DNA of 42,639 nt from positions 1-42,639 of the IMG/VR virus record IMGVR_UViG_3300037069_002054, one strand, 5' to 3'. The notes under the pieces were generated by a model. That model searched no databases and was not told the origin of the DNA. It saw only the letters and a list, made by a program, of their open reading frames with translations. The translations under genes were made by a program, and so were the position numbers. Source of the DNA: a virus. The stretch's first letter is position 1. Every line of letters starts with the position of its first letter. Positions 13,570-23,069 of this stretch are shown one piece after another.

Positions 13570-14523
13570 ATGCCAGTAAAAATAAATGATTTCGGCAATT
13601 GCCAACAAACAGTAAAAGGGACAGGTACAACAAACTGCGATTTCGAAACTGTTGGTGATTATTTAGGGCAAGGACTTCTTCAAAAAGGAGTTACATTTCC
13701 AATTACATCAGGTTCAGTTGCTATTGATGAAACTATCATGGATGGATTAATTCAAGATAGAAAACTTCACCAATTAATTGACCGTTTAGGATTCACACAA
13801 GATACTCCTGATAATGAGGTATTTACTGATGGAACAGGACTTGAAAGTTCAGTAAGAACAGGAAAAACAAAATTCACAACTCAATATGCAAGAGGCTTAG
13901 AAAATGCTAAAGCAATCCACTCTTTGAAAGGACAAAACAGATGGGACACTATTCTTTATTTCACAGAAGGAATTGTATTAACTGTAAATCCTGATGGAAC
14001 TTCTGCTAAAGGTCTTGATATTGGGCGTTTTGATGTAACTACAATAAAATTCTTATCAGGTACAGATAAACAACAAGTTTCAACTATCATGCAGTTAACC
14101 AGACCTGATGAATTAAATGACAGAGCATTATTTATTCCTTATGATAAATTAGGATTTGATGCTTCTTTGAAAGATGGTGTTATTGACGCTACTATTATAG
14201 TAGTTAGCCCACCAACAACAACAGGAGGTGGCGCATCAAAAATGTCAGTAAAGCTAACATCAGCCTCTAATACAGGAAATGTTTTGTTAGGATTTGATGA
14301 TATTTTGCATTGGGCTACTGGAGGTGTTCAAACAACTCCAAAACCAGCTCCAACAGCAATAGCGTATAATTCTTCAACAGGATTATATGATTTGACATTT
14401 GGAAGTCCATTTATAGCGGGAGATACATATCAACCGAGATTACGAGACTTATCAAAAGATGTTGCTAAAGATTCGTTAGGTAAATTCTACGCAGGTCGTT
14501 CAGCATCAGGAACAGTAGTTTAA
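13570..14523 (+). CDS. major tail (tube) protein
   Basis: 317 aa, beta-rich, rich in Thr, Gly and Asp, followed directly by a strong terminator, fitting an abundant tube subunit. Residues 1-205 would form the tube barrel. After a Thr/Gly linker (SPPTTTGGGAS) lies a C-terminal domain of about 100 residues (MSVKLTSASNTGNV) that resembles the Ig-like surface domains often fused to siphovirus tube proteins. The order (connector, this gene, tape measure) supports the call. Confidence 0.75.
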   Translation: MPVKINDFGNCQQTVKGTGTTNCDFETVGDYLGQGLLQKGVTFPITSGSVAIDETIMDGLIQDRKLHQLIDRLGFTQDTPDNEVFTDGTGLESSVRTGKTKFTTQYARGLENAKAIHSLKGQNRWDTILYFTEGIVLTVNPDGTSAKGLDIGRFDVTTIKFLSGTDKQQVSTIMQLTRPDELNDRALFIPYDKLGFDASLKDGVIDATIIVVSPPTTTGGGASKMSVKLTSASNTGNVLLGFDDILHWATGGVQTTPKPAPTAIAYNSSTGLYDLTFGSPFIAGDTYQPRLRDLSKDVAKDSLGKFYAGRSASGTVV

Positions 14524-14542
14524 TTAGGTTAGTTTTTAATGT

Positions 14543-14577
14543 AAAGCCTTGTCTTGTAATAAAGGCAAGGCTTTTTT
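14543..14577 (+). terminator. intrinsic terminator after the tail tube gene
   Basis: AAAGCCTTG (14543-14551) pairs with CAAGGCTTT (14566-14574) and continues in a T6 tract to 14577. Read-through must still supply the tape measure genes, since no good promoter is seen downstream; it may set a high tube to low tail-tip ratio. Confidence 0.9.
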
Positions 14578-14590
14578 AATTATATATGAT

Positions 14591-14833
14591 ATGAAAATAG
14601 ATTGCAAATTATTTAATATACGGATTAATAATTATAAACAAAGTCAAATATTTGTATTTGAATTACGCACTAAATATAAATATTTATATAATTCCTTTAT
14701 TTATAAAAAATGCTTACATACTAATATAAAAAGGAAAATATATCAATCAATGAAACTTGATAATTATAATAAAAAACTTATTGATTTAGGAAGATTACAA
14801 ATTCATTATCTTGATTATAAAAAAATAATTTAA
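14591..14833 (+). CDS. hypothetical AT-rich gene, 80 aa
   Basis: ATG 14591 is chosen, since the upstream in-frame TTG lies in the terminator stem. Product rich in Lys, Asn, Tyr and Ile (RTKYKYLYNSFIYKK), very basic, no domain. Its composition is more AT-rich than its neighbours, which fits a late insertion such as the remains of a homing endonuclease, or a weakly constrained gene. Confidence 0.45.
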   Translation: MKIDCKLFNIRINNYKQSQIFVFELRTKYKYLYNSFIYKKCLHTNIKRKIYQSMKLDNYNKKLIDLGRLQIHYLDYKKII

Positions 14834-14843
14834 ATACAATAAT

Positions 14844-15074
14844 ATGAAAATAGTAGGTATATCGATAGATGAAAATAATTTACCAACAAGGGAACAAGTT
14901 TTTGAATTATCCATAAATTCAATAGAATATTCAGCCAATCCTTTTAGAGAAAAGGAAATAAATGATATTTTGGATAAAAGTGAACTTTGGGATAAAAAAG
15001 AACAAGCAATAAATCAAGAAGATGGACTACATACAATTATTGCAAAACAACATAAAAAATTTAAGCGAGAATGA
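14844..15074 (+). CDS. hypothetical protein between tail tube and tape measure, 76 aa
   Basis: Acidic, helical (REKEINDILDKSELWDKKEQ). Its last 53 bases overlap the start of the next gene in another frame. Located where siphoviruses carry tail assembly chaperones, but far shorter than usual; no family recognised. Confidence 0.6.
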   Translation: MKIVGISIDENNLPTREQVFELSINSIEYSANPFREKEINDILDKSELWDKKEQAINQEDGLHTIIAKQHKKFKRE

Positions 15075-15513
15075 GATAAACAATCTATTATTCGATGAAT
15101 TTTTTAAACTTGAAGATGAAATTTCAGATCTGAATTTAAAACAAATTGAACAAAGTAAAGGTTTTGATTATCAGGAATTGGACAGTAATACTTATAATGG
15201 TACCTACAGTGAGAATACTCAGGCTTACGCTGATTTAGGTAATCCATATCCTTCGTTGACAAGAAAGCCAAAAGGAGAGAAATATAATTTTCTTTGGTCG
15301 GGTAATTTTGCAAAAGGATTTGGAATACGAAAAGAAGGTGATGGAATAGAAACTTATAGTAATGGAGCATATAGTACTACAACATTTGGTAAAACTGCAT
15401 TTTTTCAGAGTTACAACAATATGTTTGGACTTAACGAAAAAAATACTATTACCATAGAATCCGAAGTTATGTATTATGTGTTAGAAAAAATAATTCTAAA
15501 AATATACAAATGA
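15022..15513 (+). CDS. hypothetical protein, 163 aa
   Basis: Helical, acidic start (NNLLFDEFFKLEDEI) and a Gly/Tyr/Thr-rich beta part (NFLWSGNFAKGFGIRKEG) followed by FFQSYNNMFGL. A pattern of this type occurs in tail-region genes of Bacteroidota phages with no known function. It overlaps the preceding gene by 53 bases; a stop shortly before its ATG in the same frame excludes simple frameshift fusion. It ends in an ATGA overlap with the next gene. Confidence 0.65.
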   Translation: MDYIQLLQNNIKNLSENEINNLLFDEFFKLEDEISDLNLKQIEQSKGFDYQELDSNTYNGTYSENTQAYADLGNPYPSLTRKPKGEKYNFLWSGNFAKGFGIRKEGDGIETYSNGAYSTTTFGKTAFFQSYNNMFGLNEKNTITIESEVMYYVLEKIILKIYK

Positions 15514-15743
15514 GCCAATGTTTTTCATGCGGTCAAGATTTTACACAAAATGTAAATGCTCTTTTAAGTGCTTATAAGGAACAATATGAAAAGCTCGGTA
15601 TAATTCGCTATTTTTACAAAAAAGAAACAAATGGAGCAATCTATATATGCAAAGCCTCATCTTTTGCCACAATTTATGAATCGGATATTAAACCGAACTT
15701 CGATAAAGGTGCTGAATATTCCCATATCAAAGAATACCCATGA
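15510..15743 (+). CDS. small CxxC protein, 77 aa
   Basis: Starts MSQCFSCGQDFTQNVNALL with a CxxC pair, one more Cys at AIYICKAS, and ends GAEYSHIKEYP. Possibly a half zinc site or a redox/adaptor peptide. Recurs as a small tail-region gene in phages of this group as far as I recall. Coupled by ATGA to the gene before it. Confidence 0.65.
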   Translation: MSQCFSCGQDFTQNVNALLSAYKEQYEKLGIIRYFYKKETNGAIYICKASSFATIYESDIKPNFDKGAEYSHIKEYP

Positions 15744-15780
15744 TATAAACAGTTTGAAATGGGTTACATTTTTAGAAATA

Positions 15781-16392
15781 ATGAAATCTGAAAAGTATGA
15801 ATTATTAGACTTGGGTTATTCAGAAAAAAATAAATATTCAGAAAAAGAATTATCTTTTTTCAAAGAGGCTTGGATAAAAGTTCAAGATGATGCTTATGTA
15901 ATAGAGGATAATTTTGAAGCATCGGCATTGCTTAAAAAAAGTTTTGAAAGATTAGTATTGGAACAAAGAGTGAAATTGATTCAAGAAGATGCAAATTTAT
16001 TATTATGGTTTATTGATAAAAGAGATATTTATCAGTACGAAGATAAATTGTATGATTTTGAAAGAGGTGTTCAGAGTATTTATGCCATGATTAGAAATCA
16101 CGACCCAAGAATAAAATTGGATTGCTTCGGGGATATTGAAGATAATTTCAAAGTTTTGGAAAGAGCAGTTTTATCAATGGTAAATGAATATAATACTAAG
16201 TTCAAAGATATTGAGCAAAAAGTAAAAAAAGCAACTACTTCTTTATTCTATAATGTTCTGCAAGTGAATAGAATTACAGGCTTACAATTAAACGCAATGA
16301 CAATGGTTATTGCGGAATGGTTAGAAGCTAAAAAGATTGCTTTAGAAATTAACAAATCTAATACGGAAAAAAATGAGCGACTTTCAAAGTAA
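15781..16392 (+). CDS. helical protein upstream of tape measure, chaperone position, 203 aa
   Basis: The frame is open from 15631, but that would overlap the previous gene by more than 100 bases, so ATG 15781 (MKSEKYELLDLGYSEKN) is preferred. All-helical, charged, with LLWFIDKRDIYQYEDKLYDFE and a C-terminal helix. Its stop overlaps the tape measure start by 20 bases. By position a tail assembly chaperone candidate; no sequence motif confirms it. Confidence 0.6.
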   Translation: MKSEKYELLDLGYSEKNKYSEKELSFFKEAWIKVQDDAYVIEDNFEASALLKKSFERLVLEQRVKLIQEDANLLLWFIDKRDIYQYEDKLYDFERGVQSIYAMIRNHDPRIKLDCFGDIEDNFKVLERAVLSMVNEYNTKFKDIEQKVKKATTSLFYNVLQVNRITGLQLNAMTMVIAEWLEAKKIALEINKSNTEKNERLSK

Positions 16393-19300
16393 GATAATTG
16401 AAGTAAAAAAACTTGTAGAAGAAGTAAATGATTTATTTAAAACGCAAATAGAGGTTTTAGATAGCCTTAATGCTTCTATTAAAAAATATGGCACATCGGC
16501 AAAAGGAGTTCCAAGTGATTTTAGTAAGGCGCAAAATGATATAAAAGCACAAGCAGAAGAACAAATAAAAATAGAAAAGGCTAAATTAGCCATGATTGCC
16601 TCATTGAATAAACAAAGGTATCAAGAGGAAGAAAAATTACGTAATGATGCAGAAAAAGCAATGTTACATGGCAATCAAGAAGAAATAAAGCAAATAAAAG
16701 CGAGACAAGCCATGATTGCTTCTTTAGGAAAACAAAGAAAGCAAGAAGAAGAACAAATAAAAAAAGAAGCATTAGCAAATGAACATTTAAGTCGTGCTTA
16801 TGTTCAATTGACTGGTAAAAGAAATGAAGCTAAAAATAAACTTCAAGATTTAATTGCTTCTGAAAAAGCCTCTACATCTGAGATAAAAAAAGCCCAAAAA
16901 GAATTTGACATTTTAAATAAAAAAGTAGCACAAGCTGATAATGCTATTGGAAAATTAAGCCAAGCAAATGGAGGTTTAAAAAACCTAACAAGTAGTGTGT
17001 CCAGTTTGATGGGGGCATTTGGTATTGCGACAGGATTATTTCTTGCAGTTGATATTGCTAAAAATATTTACGAAACTACCAAGCAACTTCAAAGTTTAGA
17101 TTTGGCTTTAAAAATGGTTTCGGGAACACAGGAGGAATTTGCATCAAATCAGGCTTTCATATCTGGAGTTGCCGAAAAATGGGGTATTGAAATTAAAGGT
17201 CTTACTGAACAATATACTCAATTTTATACAGCATCTAAAGGAATACTATCTACTGCTAAAATAAAAGAAGTATTTGAGAGTATCGCTAAGTCAGGTGCAT
17301 TAATGGGATTAAGCGTAGAAAAGCAAAATAATGCATTCTATGCTTTCGAGCAAATGATGTCTAAGGGGGTTGTTTCTTCGGAAGAATTGAAAAAACAATT
17401 AGGTAATGCAATGCCTGGGGCAATGAAAGCGGCAGGAATGGCTTATATGGAATTACACCCTAAAATTAAGTCTATTCAAGAAGCCGAAGGAGCATTGATG
17501 AAAGAAATGAAAAAGGGAGCAATTGATTCTGCTACTTATGTTCCTTTAATCGTTAAAAATTTAGAAAAACTATACGGTATTGAAATGGTTGATAAAGTGG
17601 AAACTTTACAAGCATCGCAAGAAAGATTTATGAATAGTTGGACTAATTTAGTTCGACACATGAATGAAAGCCCAACTTCTGGATTAGGTAGTTTCTTTAA
17701 TTTTTTAATGGATGGACTTACGAATGCAACAAAAGCATTAGATAAATTCCTGAGTAGTTGGGACACAATTCAAAAAGAAGCAAAAATAAGTGGAACAGCA
17801 GAAGGTTCTAAAATGTTTAAACAAGCTATTGCAGGGAAAGATGCGGAAGAAGCAAAAGCCGAAGCATTATACCAACAAGTGCAAGCGAGAGAGATTTTGT
17901 TAGGATTGCTTAAAGAAGAAGAAAAAGTTGTAAAAAAAGTAACTGAATGGAGAAAATTAGGCGGAACAACCGTTGGTAGCGAGGCTTCCGAAGAAGAATT
18001 GAGAAAATTAAAATACAATATTGGTATTTATGCCTCGATATTACGAGAGAGTAAAACTTTCCTACAGCCAGTAGCAGTTGTTAAAGCAGGAGGTGGAACA
18101 TCTGAAAAAGAAACAGATGAAGAAAAAAAAGCAAGATTAGCAAGAGAAAAAGCACAAGAAGATATGCTAAAGGCTATCTATGAAGCCAACAAAAAAGAGA
18201 TTGAATTAAAGATTGCCAAAAATGAAGTTATTTTAAATAATGAAAATTCATCATTTGAACAACAACAAAAAGCTTTAGAGGAAAATTTAGCATATAGAAT
18301 GATGCTATTAAAAATGGATTATAATGAGCAAGTTCGTTTAGCAAAAGGAAATGATGCTAAAATAAAATCAGCAAATTATGATTTTCAAATTGCAGTTATA
18401 AAACAAACAGAAGATTTTAATAAAAAATTAAAAGAAATCCGAGAAAAGGATAGAAAAGAACGTGCAGACGAAATTAAAGATGTTCAAAAAGACCAAGATA
18501 CTGCAAATGAAAGTGCAAAAACACAAGAAGAAGAAAAAACAAAAATAATTGTAGCGGGATTTAATGCTATTGATGAAGCAGAGGAAAAAAGATTAAAAAA
18601 ACAAAAAGAAATACAAAAAGCAAGGATAAAATTATTCAATGAATATATTGGTGAATTTGCTTATAAATCAGGATTTGGACAATCTTTTGATTTCTTTACT
18701 GAATTAGACAAGAATGGAAAAACTATGTGGGAAAAACTCATAGAAGATGCAAAGGACGGAAAAATGGAGTTTGAGGATGTTTTTATGGGTATTACCACTA
18801 TTGCGCAGGATTCTTTTAATCTTATATCGGGAGCAAGCGAACAACATTTTGCAAGAGAATACGCTCGATTAGAAAAACAACATGATGATGCTATTGAGTT
18901 TGCTGGAGATAGTGATTCTGCTAAAAAACAGATTGAGAAGGATTATGAAAAAAGACGAAAAGAAATAGAAAAAAGAGAGTTTGAATCAAAACAACACCAA
19001 GCCTCAGTTAATATAGCTATTGATACAGCACAAGCTATTATGCAGATTTGGGCGCACTCTCCTGACCCAACAGGAATAAGTCAAGGTATTATGACAGGTA
19101 TTATTGCTACATTAGGATTAGCACAAATTGGAATTGTTGAAGGTAAAAAATTTCAAGAATATTATACAGGAACCGATAATGCACAAGAAGGACTTGCTTA
19201 TACCCAAGAGCGTGGAGCCGAGATAATAACCGACAAAAAAGGGAATATTAAAGATTTCGGAGATAACAGAGGAGCAAGGTTGACAAAAATGAGTGCTGGA

Positions 19301-19576
19301 GATAAAGTGTTTACTGCGGAACAAACTAAACGATTAATGTTTCAAAATGACTATCATGAATTGTTATCATCAAATGGTATTTTGGAGCCAAAAATTGTAA
19401 TTGACAATGGAATTACCTATCAACAAATGGATGAAGTCTTAGGTAAACATTTTGGAAATATGGAAGATAAAGGAATTATCTTTGACGATGGGAACTTCAA
19501 AGAATATGTTTCCAAAGGACATAGTAGGACTATTAATATCGATAAAAGAGTTTCAGGTCGAGGCAATAAAGTATAA
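16373..19576 (+). CDS. tail tape measure protein
   Basis: 1067 aa, longest gene in the window. It sets tail length and threads the tube. Residues about 5-205 are coiled coil (KQRYQEEEKLRNDAEKAM). Then a hydrophobic segment (MGAFGIATGLFLAVDIA) and the conserved tape-measure domain with FYAFEQMMSKGVVSSEELK and QLGNAMPGAMKAA. More coiled coil around 590-740 and 830-880 precedes a hydrophobic IAIDTAQAIMQIWAH and a soluble C-terminus. At roughly 0.15 nm per residue, the tail would be near 160 nm, a siphovirus value. Confidence 0.95.
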   Translation: MSDFQSKIIEVKKLVEEVNDLFKTQIEVLDSLNASIKKYGTSAKGVPSDFSKAQNDIKAQAEEQIKIEKAKLAMIASLNKQRYQEEEKLRNDAEKAMLHGNQEEIKQIKARQAMIASLGKQRKQEEEQIKKEALANEHLSRAYVQLTGKRNEAKNKLQDLIASEKASTSEIKKAQKEFDILNKKVAQADNAIGKLSQANGGLKNLTSSVSSLMGAFGIATGLFLAVDIAKNIYETTKQLQSLDLALKMVSGTQEEFASNQAFISGVAEKWGIEIKGLTEQYTQFYTASKGILSTAKIKEVFESIAKSGALMGLSVEKQNNAFYAFEQMMSKGVVSSEELKKQLGNAMPGAMKAAGMAYMELHPKIKSIQEAEGALMKEMKKGAIDSATYVPLIVKNLEKLYGIEMVDKVETLQASQERFMNSWTNLVRHMNESPTSGLGSFFNFLMDGLTNATKALDKFLSSWDTIQKEAKISGTAEGSKMFKQAIAGKDAEEAKAEALYQQVQAREILLGLLKEEEKVVKKVTEWRKLGGTTVGSEASEEELRKLKYNIGIYASILRESKTFLQPVAVVKAGGGTSEKETDEEKKARLAREKAQEDMLKAIYEANKKEIELKIAKNEVILNNENSSFEQQQKALEENLAYRMMLLKMDYNEQVRLAKGNDAKIKSANYDFQIAVIKQTEDFNKKLKEIREKDRKERADEIKDVQKDQDTANESAKTQEEEKTKIIVAGFNAIDEAEEKRLKKQKEIQKARIKLFNEYIGEFAYKSGFGQSFDFFTELDKNGKTMWEKLIEDAKDGKMEFEDVFMGITTIAQDSFNLISGASEQHFAREYARLEKQHDDAIEFAGDSDSAKKQIEKDYEKRRKEIEKREFESKQHQASVNIAIDTAQAIMQIWAHSPDPTGISQGIMTGIIATLGLAQIGIVEGKKFQEYYTGTDNAQEGLAYTQERGAEIITDKKGNIKDFGDNRGARLTKMSAGDKVFTAEQTKRLMFQNDYHELLSSNGILEPKIVIDNGITYQQMDEVLGKHFGNMEDKGIIFDDGNFKEYVSKGHSRTINIDKRVSGRGNKV

Positions 19577-19578
19577 TC

Positions 19579-22188
19579 ATGGGAGAAGAATTTTATTTAG
19601 AGTTCATTAGTGATGGATTAGGCAAGGTTCAAGTTGACGAGCCAAGTGGGTATAATGCCACTTCTTTTGAATTAAAACAAAAAGAGAAGGGTTATGCTCG
19701 TGATATATTTTTCGGTGGCGCAGAAATCCCTTATGAGTTTAGTTACTACAAAAATCATTATATTCAAAAACTAATTTATTATAATAATACCTTTGGCTTT
19801 GAGGCAAAGGTAAATTTTATAATAAAAAAAGCAGGCATAGAAAATATTGTAGGTGAAATTGATTTTGCAACAGCAATTACAGATGATTATCAATATTTTA
19901 AATGTAAAGTAATCCAAAATGGTAGTTATCAAATTATTAATAGAAGAAGGGAAGTAAAAGTTGACTTATTAAGCGATAAAGATATAGATGGGAACCCAAT
20001 AACACCTCTTGTTCCTAAAAATATGCTATTATTAAGCAAGCCTATTTATCAGGAAAGTTTGTGGGAGCAATCAACAGTTTTTGATAAGAGAATTGAAACT
20101 AAAGACAGTAGAATATATACAATTAATCCTTGCCAAAACCTAAAAAAGTTTGACATAGAAGATTCTCTTACTTTTTTTAGTAATGAATCAAACAACTTTG
20201 AGGATTTCAAAATTATAACAGCAAAAGACAATATTAAAGAACTTAAGTTGTCTATTAATAATTGTTCAGGAATACTAAATACAGGAGCATTTAATGGTGG
20301 GAATGGATATTTAGATTTTAATCTTGTGCTTAGATGGGGAGCAATAACAGGAGATGGAATTACATCTTTGTATGATACAGAAAATAAAATCGTTTTGCTC
20401 TCAAAACACATGACAGATACTGATGCTGATTGGTCTTTTGATAAGAGTTTTAATGTTCAAATAAATGAACTTAAACGAGGAGAAACAGCTTATTTATGTT
20501 ATGAGTTTTTCTTACGACAATCAGCAATAACAGGAACATTTACTTGTAATACTATTTTGAATTTAAAAAGTATTAAAGCCTCGGCTGTATCATCATCTTA
20601 TAATTCAGTTACAAAAACATATCGCCTTTATGATGTTCTTAGTCAAGTAGTAAAATCAATTTCGGGTTTGAATATTATTGCCCCAAGATTTGAATATGGA
20701 GGTGAATTTTACGATAATAGAATTTTTAGTGGTAATTTTTTAAGAAACATTATTGATAAGGGGTTTAAAATAAGTCTTGAAGATATTGAAAAGTCCTTAA
20801 TGGAAATTAATTGTGATTATAAAATTACATTTGATGGTAGGATATTTTTTGGAAATGAAAAAGATTATTATCAATCTATTGAATGTGGTTTTTTTGATAA
20901 CACTCAGTTTTCAAAAATGAATAAAATTGCTAATCCAAGATTTACGGTAAATGAATTTTGGTTCAAATATAATCAGTATCAATCATTGAAGGAAAATGAG
21001 GAGCCAAATAGTTCCGATGAAATTCATGGAGAAAGTAGGATTGTTTTTTTTAATAAAAATGTAGAGAACAAAAAAGAAGTAGAGGTTGAATGGATAAGAA
21101 GCGCATTTGTTATTGAGGAAAATAGAAGAAAGGCTTTAGAAATATCCGAGGCAACATCTTCTCAAAATGATGATGATATTTTTATAATAGATTCTGTTAA
21201 TACTGAAAATGATATTGTTTTTAGTGAATTTACTAATCTACAGCATACTTATATTGAATCTACAAAACTATCATTAAAAACGAATGGTGATGTAAATTTT
21301 GAGTTAATGGGTATATATGTAGGTTCCGTTTTTATCATACAAGCTCCAGATAATAATTCAAGAAATTATACTGTTTACGAGGTTAATAATAATGAAATAA
21401 AATTGAATAAAACTTCTGGTGCTGACCTTAATCCATCAGATAATGGAATCCGTGTAACACCATATACTTATACCATACATAAATCAGATGTTCCATTTAC
21501 TAATTATACCAATCAAAATATTACCGCATTTAACATCAATGCATCAGATAGTTATTCAAACCTTAGATATTCAATAGGGCAAAATATTTGGAATTATTGG
21601 AAGGAATATTTAGCAACTGTTAATAATTATTGGAAATCAAAACCAATAAAAAATACGTGGTATAAAAATAATCCAAAATGCACTATTGTATATAATGGGA
21701 AAACTATAGAAGAAGGAGCCGATATTATTACAACAGATGTAGTGCCGTTATTATCCCCATTTATCTACAAAGATATTATTTTTAAAAATGTTGAGTTTGA
21801 TGAATTTATGGAATTAGTTAAGGAATTAAGAACAAAAGAAGGTTATGTTAGAGGAATTGATAATAACGAAAGAGTCTTAAAGGTTTTTCCTATAAGTGTT
21901 AAATGGGAAGTTTTAGAAAAAAGCCTAACAATAGTAGGAGAAGAAAAGTTCGAACCATTTTTTATGACATTGGAAACGGCAGGATTATTTACTACAATAA
22001 ATAGTGAAACAAGAACACGTTACCTGAAATGGAAAATTGAGGATGATAAATTAGCTATTTTTGATATTAATAGACAAAGATTATATAATCCTATTTATTG
22101 GAATACGGTTAGCGTAAACGGAGCAATACCTATTACTATTCCTCAATTAAAAGAATGGATGCGATTAATAGGTGAAGAAATCGTCTAA
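19579..22188 (+). CDS. large tail-tip or baseplate protein, 869 aa
   Basis: Starts two bases after the tape measure stop. Beta-rich with many Asn, Tyr and Asp residues; N-terminus MGEEFYLEFISDGLGKVQVD. The place and size suit a distal tail/tail-associated hub protein of a siphovirus. No lysin motif is visible. Function assigned by position only. Confidence 0.65.
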   Translation: MGEEFYLEFISDGLGKVQVDEPSGYNATSFELKQKEKGYARDIFFGGAEIPYEFSYYKNHYIQKLIYYNNTFGFEAKVNFIIKKAGIENIVGEIDFATAITDDYQYFKCKVIQNGSYQIINRRREVKVDLLSDKDIDGNPITPLVPKNMLLLSKPIYQESLWEQSTVFDKRIETKDSRIYTINPCQNLKKFDIEDSLTFFSNESNNFEDFKIITAKDNIKELKLSINNCSGILNTGAFNGGNGYLDFNLVLRWGAITGDGITSLYDTENKIVLLSKHMTDTDADWSFDKSFNVQINELKRGETAYLCYEFFLRQSAITGTFTCNTILNLKSIKASAVSSSYNSVTKTYRLYDVLSQVVKSISGLNIIAPRFEYGGEFYDNRIFSGNFLRNIIDKGFKISLEDIEKSLMEINCDYKITFDGRIFFGNEKDYYQSIECGFFDNTQFSKMNKIANPRFTVNEFWFKYNQYQSLKENEEPNSSDEIHGESRIVFFNKNVENKKEVEVEWIRSAFVIEENRRKALEISEATSSQNDDDIFIIDSVNTENDIVFSEFTNLQHTYIESTKLSLKTNGDVNFELMGIYVGSVFIIQAPDNNSRNYTVYEVNNNEIKLNKTSGADLNPSDNGIRVTPYTYTIHKSDVPFTNYTNQNITAFNINASDSYSNLRYSIGQNIWNYWKEYLATVNNYWKSKPIKNTWYKNNPKCTIVYNGKTIEEGADIITTDVVPLLSPFIYKDIIFKNVEFDEFMELVKELRTKEGYVRGIDNNERVLKVFPISVKWEVLEKSLTIVGEEKFEPFFMTLETAGLFTTINSETRTRYLKWKIEDDKLAIFDINRQRLYNPIYWNTVSVNGAIPITIPQLKEWMRLIGEEIV

Positions 22189-22206
22189 ACGATAGTATTG
22201 AAAAAA

Positions 22207-22218
22207 TTTATATATTTG
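22207..22218 (+). promoter_or_regulatory. late promoter core TTTATATATTTG before the fibre genes
   Basis: -7 box TATATTTG at 22211-22218, 19 bases before ATG 22238. Just upstream, ATCGT-CTAA-ACGAT (22180-22193) forms a small hairpin holding the stop codon of the previous gene; no T tract follows it. Confidence 0.78.
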
Positions 22219-22237
22219 TTTAAAATATAATATTAAT

Positions 22238-23065
22238 ATGGTTAATCCTTTAATAAAACTCAAAAGAACTTACCAAGAGGCTATTTCCTTTATTGATAGC
22301 CCTGTAAATCGATTCTATATATTGTCAGGAGTTCAATTATTACCTAATAACCATACTAAATATGTTCAGATCACCGACATTGAGGATGGAATGCATTTAG
22401 AGGATTGGACAGTTAATGCGGTGAATTTTTATACTGGAATAAAAACAGATATTACTGAATATTTTAATGTTGATAGCTTAACTAATTCCATAAACGGAAA
22501 TCCGCAATTATATTGGAGCCTTACTCATGTTCCATTTGATTTTGGTTTTGATTTTATTTATTTAGAAATAACGCAAATATTTGGAGAAACATTTTATTCT
22601 ACCCCTTTTTTATTAACCAGTATAAACAGCGATAGAACGACTCAGTTTCATTATAAGTCAACTAAAAACGATGTGATGCAATCTATAGGAATACAATCAT
22701 GGTTCAGACAAAAACAACGAAGTGAGGAGTTAACTCAGTATTATGAAGTTTCAACAAAGACAACAACAACCAATTCCCAAAAGTTAAACAAACTATTCAA
22801 ATACAGTACGGAGTTAATGCCTTTAGATACTATGGATTTATTTATGGATATTTTATCAAGTCCATATCTTTACATGGAAAAAGTAAGGTCTTTCTTATTT
22901 GAGGTACCTAAAATGCCTGATATGATTGGAGAAGAAAATTTTGGGAAATTTGATTATTTAGTTTCGCAAAGAGCAGATATTAATTACAAAGAGCCAGAGC
23001 CATCAAAAGGTGATTGGTTGTCAACAGACTGGTTATCAACAGATTGGTTAATTTATAATCCATAA
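22238..23065 (+). CDS. tail protein with DWLST repeat at the C-terminus, 275 aa
   Basis: Beta-rich virion-type protein (FYILSGVQLLPNN, EDGMHLEDWTVNAVNF) with a helical region around 200-245. The last 16 residues repeat a unit, DWLSTDWLSTDWLIYNP, just before the collar-like fibre gene, which starts 5 bases later. The repeat may be a docking peptide for the fibre. Family not recognised. Confidence 0.65.
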   Translation: MVNPLIKLKRTYQEAISFIDSPVNRFYILSGVQLLPNNHTKYVQITDIEDGMHLEDWTVNAVNFYTGIKTDITEYFNVDSLTNSINGNPQLYWSLTHVPFDFGFDFIYLEITQIFGETFYSTPFLLTSINSDRTTQFHYKSTKNDVMQSIGIQSWFRQKQRSEELTQYYEVSTKTTTTNSQKLNKLFKYSTELMPLDTMDLFMDILSSPYLYMEKVRSFLFEVPKMPDMIGEENFGKFDYLVSQRADINYKEPEPSKGDWLSTDWLSTDWLIYNP

Positions 23066-23069
23066 TAAC

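Noticed and set aside
14104-14130. A second CUGAUGA hammerhead-like core on the plus strand
   Set aside because: It is inside the tail tube coding sequence and lacks the GAA core and pairing stems.
14549-14590. Longer version of the 80-aa gene starting with TTG
   Set aside because: That start lies in the stem of the terminator at 14543-14577.
14844-15513. Programmed frameshift joining the overlapping tail genes
   Set aside because: The second frame is +1, not -1, relative to the first, a stop precedes its ATG in the same frame, and no slippery heptamer is evident in the overlap.
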